A stretch of 64,000 bases of DNA. Source: Streptomyces glomeratus. GTDB lineage: Bacteria; Actinomycetota; Actinomycetes; Streptomycetales; Streptomycetaceae. Below the pieces are notes generated by a model that was not told the origin of the DNA, searched no databases, and was given only the letters and a program-made list of their open reading frames with translations. Location of the stretch: NCBI RefSeq assembly GCF_021462825.1, contig NZ_JAKEEB010000002.1:310001-374000 (forward strand), written 5' to 3'. Positions 34,201 to 43,414 of this stretch are shown piece by piece. The position numbers and the translations under genes are program-made. Position 1 is the first letter of the stretch, and every line of letters starts with the position of its first letter.

Positions 34201-35964
34201 CTACTTCGGCTGCGGCTTCCGCACCGACAGGTGCAGCTCCCTCAGCCGCTCCTCCGGCAGCTCCGTCGGCGCGCCCATCATCAGGTCCTGCGCGTTGCCG
34301 TTGAGCGGGAACGCGATGGTCTCGCGGATGTTCGGCTCGTCGGCCAGCAGCATCACGATGCGGTCGACACCCGGCGCGATACCGCCGTGCGGCGGGGCGC
34401 CGAAGCGGAACGCGCGGAGCATTCCGGCGAACTGCTCCTCGACGGTCTCACGGTCGTAGCCCGCGATCTCGAAGGCCTTGAGCATGATCTCCGGCTCGTG
34501 GTTCCGGATGGCGCCGGAGGACAGCTCGACACCGTTGCAGACGATGTCGTACTGCCAGCCCAGGATGTCCAGCGGGTCCTGGGTCTCAAGCGCCTCCAGG
34601 CCGCCCTGCGGCATCGAGAACGGGTTGTGCGAGAAGTCGATCTTGCCGGTCTCCTCGTCCTTCTCGTACATCGGGAAGTCGACGATCCAGCAGAAGCGGA
34701 AGACGCCCTCCTCGAAGTGGCCGGCCCGCTTGGCGGCCTCCACCCGCACCGCGCCCATGATCTTCGAGACCTCGTCGAACTCGCCGGCCCCGAAGAAGAC
34801 GGCGTGCCCGGCGGCCAGCTGGAGCCGCTTCGTCAGCTCCGCGACGTTCTCCTCGGTCAGGAACTTCGCGATTGGGCCGGTCAGCGAACCGTCCTCGGTG
34901 ACGCGCACCCAGGCCAGGCCCTTGGCGCCCAGCGAGACGGCGTACTCACCGAGCTGGTCGAAGAACTTCCGGGGCTGGTCCTGCACGGCCGGCACCGGCA
35001 GTGCACGCACGTGCCTGCCCGCGAAGGCCTTGAACTCCGAGCCCTCGAAGACATCGGTGATGTCGACGAGCTCCAGCTTGGCGCGCAGGTCCGGCTTGTC
35101 GGAGCCGTACTTGAGCATCGCCTCGCGGAACGGGATCCGCGGGAAGGGCGAGGTGACGTGACGGCCTCGGCCGAACTCCTCGAAGATCTCGGTCATGAGC
35201 TTCTCGATCGGCTGGAAGACGTCCTCCTGCTCGACGAAGCTCATCTCGACGTCGAGCTGGTAGAACTCGCCCGGCGAGCGGTCCGCGCGGGCGTCCTCGT
35301 CACGGAAGCAGGGCGCGATCTGGAAGTAGCGGTCGAAGCCGGAGATCATCAGCAGCTGCTTGAACTGCTGCGGCGCCTGCGGCAGCGCGTAGAACTTGCC
35401 CGGGTTCAGACGGGAGGGGACGACGAAGTCGCGGGCGCCCTCGGGAGAGGTGGCGCTGAGGATCGGGGTCGCCATCTCGTTGAAGCCCATCGCCGCCATC
35501 TTGTGGCGGATGGCCGAGATCACCGAGGTACGCAGCAGGATGTTGCGGTGCATGCGCTCGCGGCGCAGGTCCAGGAAGCGGTACTCCAGTCGCCGCTCCT
35601 CGTTCACCCCGTCCTCGGTGTTGATCGTGAAGGGGAGCGGGGCCGCGGCGCCCAGCACCTCGACCTCGCCGACCTCGATCTCGATCTCGCCGGTCGGCAG
35701 GTCCGGGTTCACGTTCTCCGTGCCGCGGGAGACGACCGTGCCGTCGACACGGACGACCGTCTCCTTGGAGAGCTTGTCGAGCGCCTCGTACGCGGGCGTG
35801 CCGGGGCGGGCGACGAGCTGCGTGATGCCGTAGTGGTCGCGCAGATCGATGAAGAGGATGCCGCCCAGGTCGCGCCGATTGTGCAGCCAGCCGCTCAGCC
35901 GGACGTCGCTGCCGACGTCAGAGGCGCGGAGCTCGCCGCAGGTGTGGGACCTGTACCGATGCAT
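34201..35964 (-). CDS. aspS: Aspartyl-tRNA synthetase
   Basis: 587 residues, class IIb. OB-fold anticodon domain ([20 protein letters not shown]), motif 2 [24 protein letters not shown], motif 3 GVDRIVMLL, and the bacterial GAD insertion (about 300-420). The sequence resembles the alphaproteobacterial-type enzyme more than the mycobacterial one ([25 protein letters not shown]). The residue after RRD is Leu rather than the His seen in several non-discriminating enzymes. Transcribed convergent to metG. No obvious terminator hairpin after the stop. Confidence 0.98.
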   Translation of the reverse strand: MHRYRSHTCGELRASDVGSDVRLSGWLHNRRDLGGILFIDLRDHYGITQLVARPGTPAYEALDKLSKETVVRVDGTVVSRGTENVNPDLPTGEIEIEVGEVEVLGAAAPLPFTINTEDGVNEERRLEYRFLDLRRERMHRNILLRTSVISAIRHKMAAMGFNEMATPILSATSPEGARDFVVPSRLNPGKFYALPQAPQQFKQLLMISGFDRYFQIAPCFRDEDARADRSPGEFYQLDVEMSFVEQEDVFQPIEKLMTEIFEEFGRGRHVTSPFPRIPFREAMLKYGSDKPDLRAKLELVDITDVFEGSEFKAFAGRHVRALPVPAVQDQPRKFFDQLGEYAVSLGAKGLAWVRVTEDGSLTGPIAKFLTEENVAELTKRLQLAAGHAVFFGAGEFDEVSKIMGAVRVEAAKRAGHFEEGVFRFCWIVDFPMYEKDEETGKIDFSHNPFSMPQGGLEALETQDPLDILGWQYDIVCNGVELSSGAIRNHEPEIMLKAFEIAGYDRETVEEQFAGMLRAFRFGAPPHGGIAPGVDRIVMLLADEPNIRETIAFPLNGNAQDLMMGAPTELPEERLRELHLSVRKPQPK

Positions 35965-36236
35965 CGTCGTTCATCCAGTCTTCGCGGGTCGGGTCTTCCC
36001 GGGGTCGCTCGCCCCGGCGCCTCCGGGCGGCCAGCGGCCCGGACCTACCAAGGGTACCGGCCGCCCCGACATCGCCTCTCCCTCATTAGGGGCGACGCTC
36101 CGCGAAGACGTCCGTGAGGGCCCTGTCACCTTCGGTGGCACCCTTCGATCGGCTCTTCCCGCAGCGGGGCGATGGGCGCTGGTGAGCCCCGCCCGCCGCG
36201 CGGGGGCGTCCTGGCCGCCGTAGCGACCGGCCTGCG

Positions 36237-37325
36237 TCACGCGCCCGGTTGCTCCCCCCGGCCGTCCGGTCCCGGGCGTGCCGATCCCGGTTCGTCCCCG
36301 GGACCGTACCGCGTCCGCAGCTCGTGGCCGACACCGAACGCCGCCGCGGTCAGCGGCACCGCCAGCAGCATCCCGAGGATCCCGGCGACCGACGCCCCCG
36401 CGGTGAGCGCGAGCAGCACCGCGGCCGGATGCATCCTCACGGTCCGGCTCTGCACCACCGGTTGCAGCACGTGCCCGTCCAGCACCTGCACCGCGACGAC
36501 GACACCGAGCGCCCACAGGGCGATGACCAGCCCGCGGTCCGCGAGGGCGACCAGGACCGCGACCGCGCCCGAGAGAAAGGCGCCGAGGTAGGGGATGTAG
36601 GCGCCGACGAAGACGAGCGCGCCCAGCCCGATCGCCCCCGGCACGCGCAGGACCGGCAGTCCGACGGTGGTCAGTGTCGCGTCGATGAGCGCGATGACGG
36701 TGGTGCCGCGCATGAACCCCTCGACGGCCGCGAAGGCGCGCCGCGCCACGGCCTCGATGGTGTCGGCGGTGCCGCGCGGGGCGAGCGAGCGCAGCTGGTG
36801 CGCCACGCGGTGGGAGTCGCGCAGGAAGAAGAAGACGAGCAGCAGGGCCAGTACGGCCATGGCGATGTACTCGGCGACGACGCTGACCCCGCTGATCACA
36901 TTGGAGGCGGCGGTGCCCGCGAACTTGGAGAACAGGCCTTTGGAGCTGGTGGCCAGGTCGTCCAGTGAGGTGCCGGCCGCCCCGAAGTACGTCGTGACCG
37001 ACTTCGCGGCCCGCTTGAGCGAGGACAGGATCTGGTCGCCGGTGTCGACGAGCGCGCTGACGACGATGTACACGGCCCCGCCGACCACGGTCACCACGGC
37101 GACGCAGGTGATACCGGCCGCGAGCGACCGGTGCACACCGGCCCGCACGAGCCACCGGTGCAGCGGCCCGAGCAGCGCGGTGCCGAGCAGCGCGAGCAGC
37201 ACGGGCACGACGGCCGTACGGAACTGCCCGCACAGCCGGATCACGATCCAGACGACCCCGGCGACCAGCAGGACGGCGGCACACCACGCGGCGAGCCGGC
37301 GTACGGGGTCGGGAAGGAGCTGCAT
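36237..37325 (-). CDS. AI-2E family transporter
   Basis: 362 residues, about eight helices. Two N-terminal helices (AAWCAAVLLVAGVVWIVI, VPVLLALLGTALLGPLHRWL), a soluble segment (about 85-145), then the conserved GAYIPYLGAFLSGAVAVLVALADRG and HPAAVLLALTAGASVAGILGMLLAVPLTA blocks of the family. Family members transport varied small solutes; the AI-2 name is historical. The GGGAGG abuts the ATG, so the exact start is uncertain. The last ~25 residues are hydrophilic. Confidence 0.92.
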   Translation of the reverse strand: MQLLPDPVRRLAAWCAAVLLVAGVVWIVIRLCGQFRTAVVPVLLALLGTALLGPLHRWLVRAGVHRSLAAGITCVAVVTVVGGAVYIVVSALVDTGDQILSSLKRAAKSVTTYFGAAGTSLDDLATSSKGLFSKFAGTAASNVISGVSVVAEYIAMAVLALLLVFFFLRDSHRVAHQLRSLAPRGTADTIEAVARRAFAAVEGFMRGTTVIALIDATLTTVGLPVLRVPGAIGLGALVFVGAYIPYLGAFLSGAVAVLVALADRGLVIALWALGVVVAVQVLDGHVLQPVVQSRTVRMHPAAVLLALTAGASVAGILGMLLAVPLTAAAFGVGHELRTRYGPGDEPGSARPGPDGRGEQPGA

Positions 37326-37346
37326 CCTCCCAGCCGATCACGCGAA

Positions 37347-37377
37347 GGGCGGGCTGTCCTGTGTGGACAGCCCGCCC
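37347..37377 (-). terminator. Terminator after the pirin gene
   Basis: Perfect 13-bp stem GGGCGGGCTGTCC / GGACAGCCCGCCC with a TGTGT loop, 44 nt beyond the pirin stop on the minus strand. Confidence 0.85.
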
Positions 37378-37420
37378 GGGTGACGCGGTATCGGACCGGA
37401 CAGCGGTGCGGAGCGGCTGG

Positions 37421-38401
37421 TCAGGCCCCCTGCGGACCGCTCTCGCTCATCCCGTGCACCGCCGGGATGGTGCCGAGACGCCCCTTCTGGAAGTCCTCGA
37501 AGGCCTGCTGCAGCTCCTCGCGGGTGTTCATCACGAACGGGCCGTAGTGCGCCATGGGCTCACGGATCGGCTGTCCGCCCAGCAGGATGACCTCGAGGTC
37601 GGGCGTGTGGGAGTCCTGCTTCTCGTCGGCGCGGACGGTGATCGAGGAGCCCGCGCCGAACACGGCGGTCTGGCCGAGGCGGATCGGGCGGCGCTCGGTA
37701 CCGACGCTGCCGCGGCCCGCCAGGACGTACGCGAGGCCGTTGAAGTCCTCGCGCCAGGGCAGGGTGACCTCGGCGCCCGGTGCCACGGTGGCGTGGATCA
37801 GGGTGATCGGCGTGTGCGTGACGCCGGGGCCCTGGTGGCCGTCCAGCTCACCGGCGATGACGCGGATCAGCGCGCCGCCGTCGGGGGTCGTCAGCAGCTG
37901 GACCTGGCCGCCGCGGATGTCCTGGTAGCGCGGGGCCATCATCTTGTCCTTGGCGGGCAGGTTGACCCAGAGCTGGATGCCGTGGAACAGGCCGCCGGAC
38001 ACGACGAGCGACTCCGGGGGAGCCTCGATGTGCAGGAGGCCCGAGCCCGCGGTCATCCACTGGGTGTCGCCGTTGGTGATGGTGCCGCCACCACCGTGGG
38101 AGTCCTGGTGGTCGAAGACGCCGTCGATGATGTAGGTGACGGTTTCGAAGCCACGATGGGGGTGCCAGGGCGTGCCCTTGGGCTCGCCCGGCGCGTACTC
38201 CACCTCGCCCATCTGATCCATCATGATGAACGGGTCGAGGTGGCGGTAGTGGATCCCGGCGAACGCCCGGCGGACCGGGAAGCCCTCGCCCTCGAAGCCG
38301 CTGGGCGCGGTCGTGACACCGAGCACGGGACGGGACACCGCGTCGGCCGACGCGACCACGCGGGGCAGGGTCAGCGGGTTCTCTACGGTCACTGCAGGCA
38401 T
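37421..38401 (-). CDS. Pirin family protein
   Basis: 326 residues, bicupin. N-terminal cupin carries the iron-binding HPHRGFETVTY (His pair) and QWMTAGSGLLHIEAP, with the fourth ligand E; the C-terminal cupin is poorly conserved in metal ligands, as usual. Pirins are redox-sensitive or quercetinase-like; in Streptomyces a pirin modulates beta-oxidation flux (family knowledge). AAGGAGG is 8 nt before the ATG. A partial palindrome in the promoter (38429-38444) suggests a dedicated repressor. Monocistronic. Confidence 0.95.
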   Translation of the reverse strand: MPAVTVENPLTLPRVVASADAVSRPVLGVTTAPSGFEGEGFPVRRAFAGIHYRHLDPFIMMDQMGEVEYAPGEPKGTPWHPHRGFETVTYIIDGVFDHQDSHGGGGTITNGDTQWMTAGSGLLHIEAPPESLVVSGGLFHGIQLWVNLPAKDKMMAPRYQDIRGGQVQLLTTPDGGALIRVIAGELDGHQGPGVTHTPITLIHATVAPGAEVTLPWREDFNGLAYVLAGRGSVGTERRPIRLGQTAVFGAGSSITVRADEKQDSHTPDLEVILLGGQPIREPMAHYGPFVMNTREELQQAFEDFQKGRLGTIPAVHGMSESGPQGA

Positions 38402-38428
38402 GTCGGTACCTCCTTGTACTCACACTTT

Positions 38429-38444
38429 AGTTGACCGTTGAACT
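38429..38444. promoter_or_regulatory. Candidate operator of the pirin gene
   Basis: 16-bp near-palindrome AGTTGACCGTTGAACT with six of eight pairs matched, 28 bp upstream of the pirin ATG. Confidence 0.4.
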
Positions 38445-38466
38445 TTCTGCCACCCCCGAACGCAGA

Positions 38467-38494
38467 AAGCCCGGAGGGCGTTCCCTCCGGGCTT
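38467..38494 (-). terminator. Terminator after the secreted beta-propeller/Ig protein gene
   Basis: Perfect 12-bp stem AAGCCCGGAGGG / CCCTCCGGGCTT with CGTT loop, 38 nt beyond the stop. Confidence 0.85.
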
Positions 38495-38531
38495 CCGTCG
38501 CCGCGTGAGTGTGTCAGCAGCTTCGGCCGCT

Positions 38532-40478
38532 TCAGTTGCTGAAGTACAGGTACTTCCAGGCCCCGTACGTCGTGGAGTTCACACTGTCACCGGACGATCC
38601 GTTGACGTACACCGACCGCATCCGCGCCCTGATCCCGGACTCGCCGGGCGCCTCCAGACGCACGGCCGACTTGCCGTTCGCGCCGACCGCGAAGTACTGG
38701 GAGTCGGCCGAGTACCACCGGCCCTGGTAGTAGACCTGCAGGTCGAAGCGCTGCCGGCGACCCGGGTAGTACGTCATGCTCGTGGTGAGCAGCGGGTCGG
38801 TGTTCTTGTGGAACCAGTAGTACGACGTCGAGCCGATTCTGGCCGTCTTGTAGTGCCCGGAGACGGCCGTGGAGACCCTGACCCGGGCGTACGCCGTGAC
38901 CTTCGCCGTCCTCGGCTTGTACCGGGAGTCGCCCGCGAAGACCGCGGTCACGGCCGTGTCGCGGGTCATGTCCAGGGTCACGGACAGGTTGCCGCTGCTG
39001 TTGACGGTGCCGGACTTCACCAGCTTTTTCGGCTTGTCCGATCCGAAGGGGTCCGCGTAGATCTCGACCTTGCGGTTCTTGTACGTCGTGCCGAGGTGCG
39101 CCGTGAACTTCACATCGGCGCCGTAGTCGTACAGCTTGCCGTCGTTGTTCACGGTCAGCGCCGTCGTGGCGCGGGAGACCTCGACCTTGTCAAAGGCGCC
39201 GGCCGGCGTGTGCTCGGCGTCGCCCGCGTAGCCGACCTTGTACGTGACCGTGCCGCCGGCCGGCGGGGTGTCCGTGAAGGAGTAGGTGCCGTCCGCCTGC
39301 ACCGTGACGGCCGGGAGCGCCCTGCCGCCGGGGCTGTCCAGGTCGATGCGGGTGACCGCGAGCTTCGCGCCCGCCGGGAGCGGCACGCTCGCCGTGATCC
39401 TGCCCTTGACCGTGAGCCGCTTGGCGCGGGTCGCGGAGGCGGGCGCATCGACTCTGAGGGTCGGCACGCTGAGCGTCGGGCCGGCGAACGCCTTGAGGGT
39501 GTAGGTGCCACCCGTACCGGCCAGGGCGAACAGCCGCGAGGAGTCGGGTGCCCAGGCCACCTCGCCGATGCCGGACGTCCCCACATCGAAGCGGCGCACC
39601 GGAGCGCCGGCGCCCGCCTTGTAGACGGACACATGACGGTCGTAGGCCTGGGCGATCAGACCACTCGGCGAGACATCGCCGGACCAGCCCGTCTCCGTGA
39701 GGCTCCCTGCCTCCGCGAAGGTCCCGTCGGCGTACGACAGCTTCCGGGAGCCGTTCAACAGCACCTGGGAGCCGCCGGGCACGAGGTCGACGTCGCCGAA
39801 GTACTGCCCGCCCTCGCTCTTGGCGACCACCTTCGGGGTGGTCCCGGAGACGTCGAGCACGTTCAGCGCGCCCGGGCTGTCGCCGCTGTCGGCGACGGAC
39901 AGCAGACCGGGCACGGACGGATCGGCGTCGAGGATCGCCGCGTTGTAGTACGGGGCGACCGTGTCCGGGAGCTGTCCGAGGGCCACCGCGGCGGCCGTGT
40001 CGGTGGCGGCGGGGTCGATGGAACCCAGGTTGCCGTGGAACAGTCCGTCGTCACCCGTGATCCGGTACGAGAACCAGAGCCGGCCGCCCGCGAAGGCGAC
40101 CTCGCGCGGGTCGGTGCCGGCACCGAGGCCGTAGCGGGTCTTGACCTCCAGGGTGGCCGCGTCCAGGGCCACGATCTCGTGGCTGGTCGGCAGGGACGCG
40201 TACAGGGTGAGGCCGTCGTCGGAGAGCGCGAGGTCGCCGGGGCGGCCGAAACCGACGTTCAGGTCGACCAGGGTGCCGTTGTAGTCGGTGGCCAGGATCC
40301 GCCCGTTGTCCTGGTCGGCGACGAAGACACGGTGCAGGGCCGCGTCCGCGAGGAGGCCGACCGGCTGGGTGAGAACGGCCGGCTCGGCCGAGGCGGAGCC
40401 CGCCGCGGCGACGCTCAGCGCGACCGAGCCGAAGAGCACCGCGAGCGCCGTCGCGGCCGAAGTGCTGCGCATGCGCAC
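38532..40478 (-). CDS. Secreted beta-propeller protein with Ig-like repeats
   Basis: 648 residues. Signal peptide (MRMRSTSAATALAVLFGSVALSVAAAGSASA) with cleavage after ASA. Residues 35-330 form YVTN/NHL-like beta-propeller blades (HRVFVADQDNGRILATDY; LTLYASLPTSHEIVALD; WAPDSSRLFALA). The next ~250 residues are two or three Ig-like repeats (LTVKGRITASVPLPAGAKL; GYAGDAEHTPAGAF; VFAGDSRYKPRTA). The C-terminus is Tyr/Trp-rich. GTG start at 40478 with GGGGG 10 nt upstream. Extracellular; role unknown, perhaps adhesion or matrix. Confidence 0.88.
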   Translation of the reverse strand: MRMRSTSAATALAVLFGSVALSVAAAGSASAEPAVLTQPVGLLADAALHRVFVADQDNGRILATDYNGTLVDLNVGFGRPGDLALSDDGLTLYASLPTSHEIVALDAATLEVKTRYGLGAGTDPREVAFAGGRLWFSYRITGDDGLFHGNLGSIDPAATDTAAAVALGQLPDTVAPYYNAAILDADPSVPGLLSVADSGDSPGALNVLDVSGTTPKVVAKSEGGQYFGDVDLVPGGSQVLLNGSRKLSYADGTFAEAGSLTETGWSGDVSPSGLIAQAYDRHVSVYKAGAGAPVRRFDVGTSGIGEVAWAPDSSRLFALAGTGGTYTLKAFAGPTLSVPTLRVDAPASATRAKRLTVKGRITASVPLPAGAKLAVTRIDLDSPGGRALPAVTVQADGTYSFTDTPPAGGTVTYKVGYAGDAEHTPAGAFDKVEVSRATTALTVNNDGKLYDYGADVKFTAHLGTTYKNRKVEIYADPFGSDKPKKLVKSGTVNSSGNLSVTLDMTRDTAVTAVFAGDSRYKPRTAKVTAYARVRVSTAVSGHYKTARIGSTSYYWFHKNTDPLLTTSMTYYPGRRQRFDLQVYYQGRWYSADSQYFAVGANGKSAVRLEAPGESGIRARMRSVYVNGSSGDSVNSTTYGAWKYLYFSN

Positions 40479-40795
40479 AGTGATGAAACCCCCACAAGAA
40501 ATCCCGGGGTCGCCGGGAGATGAGAGCGCCGCGCGACACCCGGACGCGACCGCCGCGTGAGGGCGGTGCCGTGCGGGGCGCGGCTGCCGGGGGCAACTCT
40601 ATGGCATGGCTGTGACAAGAGACGCGGGGATTGACGCGGGGATTTCCGGGGGGCGTTACCGGGGCAACGGGCCGCTCGGCCCGGTCAGCGGTGAGCCGCC
40701 AGGCCGTCGGCCCGTGGCCCGTGGGCCCGTGGGCCCGTCGGCCCGTCGGCCGTCAGTGCGGCAACAGCGTCCAGTCGTCCGCGAAGCGAGAGTGT
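40479..40795. other. Gene-free gap with a GGCCCGT repeat array
   Basis: 317 bp between two minus-strand genes. Contains an array of CCCGTG/CCCGTC hexamers spaced 7-8 bp at 40711-40753. No gene or clear terminator for the SseB gene was recognised. Confidence 0.5.
40702..40753. repeat. Short tandem repeats of GGCCCGT(G/C)
   Basis: CCCGTG at 40711, 40718 and 40726, CCCGTC at 40734 and 40742, spaced 7-8 bp. Confidence 0.75.
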
Positions 40796-41287
40796 CTAGC
40801 CGTACATCCGCCGCATCGCGAACTCCACCATCTGCTCGACCGCCTTCGCGTCGAACACCATCCGGTGCTCCCCCTCCATGTCGAGGACGAACCCGTACCC
40901 CGTCGGCAGCAGATCGATCACCTCGGCACCGGTGATCACGAAGTACTTCGACTCCTTGCCCGCGTACCGCCGCAGTTCCTTGAGCGAGGTGAACATCGGG
41001 ATCACCGGCTGCTGGGTGTTGTGCAGCGCCAGGAACCCGGGGTTGTCACCGCGCGGGCAGTACACCTTGGACGTGGCGAAGATCTGCTGGAAGTCCTCGG
41101 CGGACATCGACCCCGTGGTGAACGCGCGGACCGCGTCCGCGAGCGACGGCGGCGACGGCTCGGGATACAGCGGAGGCTGCTGGCCGTATCCGCCGGGCAT
41201 CTGCCCGCCCGGCATCTGCTGCCCGGGCATCTGCTGCTGCGGCGAGGCGTACTGCTGCTGCGCGCCCGCGTTCTGGTAGCCGTACAT
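40796..41287 (-). CDS. SseB family protein
   Basis: 163 residues. Gln/Pro/Met-rich start (MYGYQNAGAQQQYASPQQQ followed by MPGGQ repeats), then the SseB N-terminal domain (LADAVRAFTTGSMSAEDFQQIFATSKVYCPRG, PVIPMFTSLKELRRYAGKESKYFVITGAEVIDLLPTGYGFVLD). The start at 41287 replaces a longer frame from 41356. It is preceded at 7 nt by TACTCT, so the mRNA is probably leaderless. Divergent from the acyl-CoA dehydrogenase. SseB enhances serine-sensitivity in E. coli; the function here is unknown. Confidence 0.9.
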   Translation of the reverse strand: MYGYQNAGAQQQYASPQQQMPGQQMPGGQMPGGYGQQPPLYPEPSPPSLADAVRAFTTGSMSAEDFQQIFATSKVYCPRGDNPGFLALHNTQQPVIPMFTSLKELRRYAGKESKYFVITGAEVIDLLPTGYGFVLDMEGEHRMVFDAKAVEQMVEFAMRRMYG

Positions 41288-41294
41288 GCCCCAA

Positions 41295-41300
41295 AGAGTA
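41295..41300 (-). promoter_or_regulatory. -10 element TACTCT of a probable leaderless SseB transcript
   Basis: TACTCT on the minus strand ends 7 nt upstream of the ATG at 41287; no ribosome site between. Confidence 0.45.
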
Positions 41301-41337
41301 GTGGGCCACATATGGGCCATGAGGGGTTGATTCTTAT

Positions 41338-41374
41338 TACCGACGGGTAGCATCATCGGTGCTACTCGTCAGTA
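41338..41374. promoter_or_regulatory. Paired 12-bp palindromes, candidate repressor sites of the acyl-CoA dehydrogenase
   Basis: TACCGACGGGTA (41338-41349) and TACTCGTCAGTA (41363-41374, reverse orientation TACTGACGAGTA) share TACYGACGRGTA. Centres are 25 bp apart. The first lies in the spacer of a possible promoter (TTGATT at 41327, CATCAT at 41351). A larger inverted repeat GACGGGTAGCA / TGCTACTCGTC also links them (10 of 11 pairs). Confidence 0.6.
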
Positions 41375-41430
41375 CGCGAACCGGATGCGAGGAGACAGTG
41401 CCTCGCCGATCTCTCTACGGAGCCGTCGCC

Positions 41431-43257
41431 ATGGGGCACTACAAGTCGAATCTCCGCGACATCGAGTTCAACCTCTTCGAGGTGCTCGGCCGCGACAAGC
41501 TGTACGGCACCGGCCCGTTCGCGGAGATGGACACGGACACCGCCAAGAGCGTCCTCGAAGAGCTGACCCGCCTCGCGGAGAACGAGCTGGCGGAGTCCTT
41601 CGCGGACGCCGACCGCAACCCACCGGTCTTCGACCCCGAGACGAACACCGCGCCCGTCCCCGAGTCCTTCAAGAAGAGCTACAAGGCCTTCATGGACTCC
41701 GAGTACTGGCGCCTCGGCCTGCCGGAGGAGATCGGCGGCACCACCGCGCCGCCGTCGCTGATCTGGGCGTACGCGGAGCTGATCCTCGGCTCGAACCCTG
41801 CCGTGTGGATGTACTCCTCCGGCCCGGCCTTCGCCGGGATCCTCTTCGACGAGGGCAACGAGGTCCAGAAGAAGATCGCTCGGATAGCCGTCGAGAAGAC
41901 CTGGGGCTCCACCATGGTGCTCACCGAGCCGGACGCCGGCTCGGACGTCGGCGCCGGCCGCACCAAGGCGATCCAGCAGGAGGACGGCTCCTGGCACATC
42001 GAGGGTGTGAAGCGCTTCATCACCTCCGGTGAGCACGACATGGAGGAGAACATCCTCCACTACGTCCTCGCCCGTCCCGAGGGCGCCGGCCCCGGCACCA
42101 AGGGCCTGTCCCTCTTCCTCGTCCCGAAGTACCTCTTCGACTTCGAGACCGGCGAGCTGGGCGAGCGCAACGGCGTCTACGCCACCAACGTCGAGCACAA
42201 GATGGGCCTGAAGGCCTCCAACACCTGCGAGATGACCTTCGGCGACCGCCACCCCGCCAAGGGCTGGCTGATCGGCGACAAGCACGAGGGCATCCGCCAG
42301 ATGTTCCGCATCATCGAGTTCGCCCGCATGATGGTCGGCACGAAGGCGATCTCCACCCTGTCCACCGGCTACCTGAACGCCCTGGAGTACGCCAAGGAGC
42401 GCGTCCAGGGTCCGGACCTGGCCAACTTCATGGACAAGACCGCGCCCAAGGTCACCATCACCCACCACCCCGACGTGCGCCGCTCGCTGATGACGCAGAA
42501 GGCGTACGCGGAGGGCATGCGCGCCCTCGTCCTCTACACCGCCTCCGTCCAGGACGCGATCGCGATCAAGGAGGCGAACGGCGAGGACGCCTCCACCGAG
42601 CACGCTCTGAACGACCTGCTCCTGCCGATCGTCAAGGGCTACGGCTCCGAGAAGGGCTACGAGCAGCTCGCCCAGTCGCTCCAGACCTTCGGCGGCTCCG
42701 GCTTCCTGCAGGAGTACCCGATCGAGCAGTACATCCGCGACGCCAAGATCGACACCCTCTACGAGGGCACGACCGCGATCCAGGGCCAGGACTTCTTCTT
42801 CCGGAAGATCGTCCGCAACCAGGGCGCCGCGCTGAACTCGCTCGCCGAGGACATCAAGAAGTTCCTGGCCATCGGCACCGGCGGCGAGGAGCTGGCCCCG
42901 GCGCGGGAGCACCTCGCCAAGGCGGCCGTCGAGCTGGAGGCCATCGTCGGCCTGATGCTCACCGACCTCGCGGCCACCGAGCAGGACGTCAAGAACATCT
43001 ACAAGGTGGGCCTGAACACCAGCCGCCTGCTGCTGGCCTCCGGTGACGTGGTCGTCGGCTACCTGCTGCTGAAGGGTGCCGCGATCGCCGCCGAGAAGCT
43101 CCAGACGGCCTCCGCGAAGGACAAGGCGTTCTACACCGGCAAGATCGCGGCGGCGAAGTTCTTCGCGGCCAACGTCCTGCCGGGCGTGACCCTGGCCCGC
43201 AAGGTGGCCGAGGGCGTCGACCTGGACCTCATGGAGCTGGACGAGGCCGCGTTCTAG
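41431..43257 (+). CDS. Acyl-CoA dehydrogenase
   Basis: 608 residues, the long FadE type with an extra C-terminal domain. FAD and substrate motifs: [17 protein letters not shown] (about 165), [54 protein letters not shown] (about 410-455) with the catalytic Glu in the YEGTT segment. It oxidises acyl-CoA to enoyl-CoA in fatty acid beta-oxidation. ATG at 41431 with GGAG 8 nt upstream; an in-frame GTG at 41398 is an alternative. The paired palindromes 60-90 bp upstream suggest TetR-type control. Ends at a strong hairpin. Confidence 0.95.
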   Translation: MGHYKSNLRDIEFNLFEVLGRDKLYGTGPFAEMDTDTAKSVLEELTRLAENELAESFADADRNPPVFDPETNTAPVPESFKKSYKAFMDSEYWRLGLPEEIGGTTAPPSLIWAYAELILGSNPAVWMYSSGPAFAGILFDEGNEVQKKIARIAVEKTWGSTMVLTEPDAGSDVGAGRTKAIQQEDGSWHIEGVKRFITSGEHDMEENILHYVLARPEGAGPGTKGLSLFLVPKYLFDFETGELGERNGVYATNVEHKMGLKASNTCEMTFGDRHPAKGWLIGDKHEGIRQMFRIIEFARMMVGTKAISTLSTGYLNALEYAKERVQGPDLANFMDKTAPKVTITHHPDVRRSLMTQKAYAEGMRALVLYTASVQDAIAIKEANGEDASTEHALNDLLLPIVKGYGSEKGYEQLAQSLQTFGGSGFLQEYPIEQYIRDAKIDTLYEGTTAIQGQDFFFRKIVRNQGAALNSLAEDIKKFLAIGTGGEELAPAREHLAKAAVELEAIVGLMLTDLAATEQDVKNIYKVGLNTSRLLLASGDVVVGYLLLKGAAIAAEKLQTASAKDKAFYTGKIAAAKFFAANVLPGVTLARKVAEGVDLDLMELDEAAF

Positions 43258-43359
43258 GACGCGGCCGGGCTGGGGACGCCGCTGCCCGCGGGGCCTGGCC
43301 GGGCCCTGTTCCGCCTGGTCGGCCCGGTCGGCGCTCTCCAACCTCCACATCCTCCTTAC

Positions 43360-43393
43360 GAGGGCCCGCTCCCATCACCGGGAGCGGGCCCTC
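43360..43393 (+). terminator. Terminator after the acyl-CoA dehydrogenase
   Basis: Perfect 14-bp stem GAGGGCCCGCTCCC / GGGAGCGGGCCCTC with a 6-nt loop, ending 21 nt before the next start. Confidence 0.85.
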
Positions 43394-43402
43394 GCCCGTC
43401 GT

Positions 43403-43408
43403 TAAGGT
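43403..43408 (+). promoter_or_regulatory. -10 element TAAGGT of a probable leaderless aminopeptidase gene
   Basis: TAAGGT ends 6 nt before the ATG at 43415, right after the preceding terminator. Confidence 0.45.
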
Positions 43409-43414
43409 GAACCC

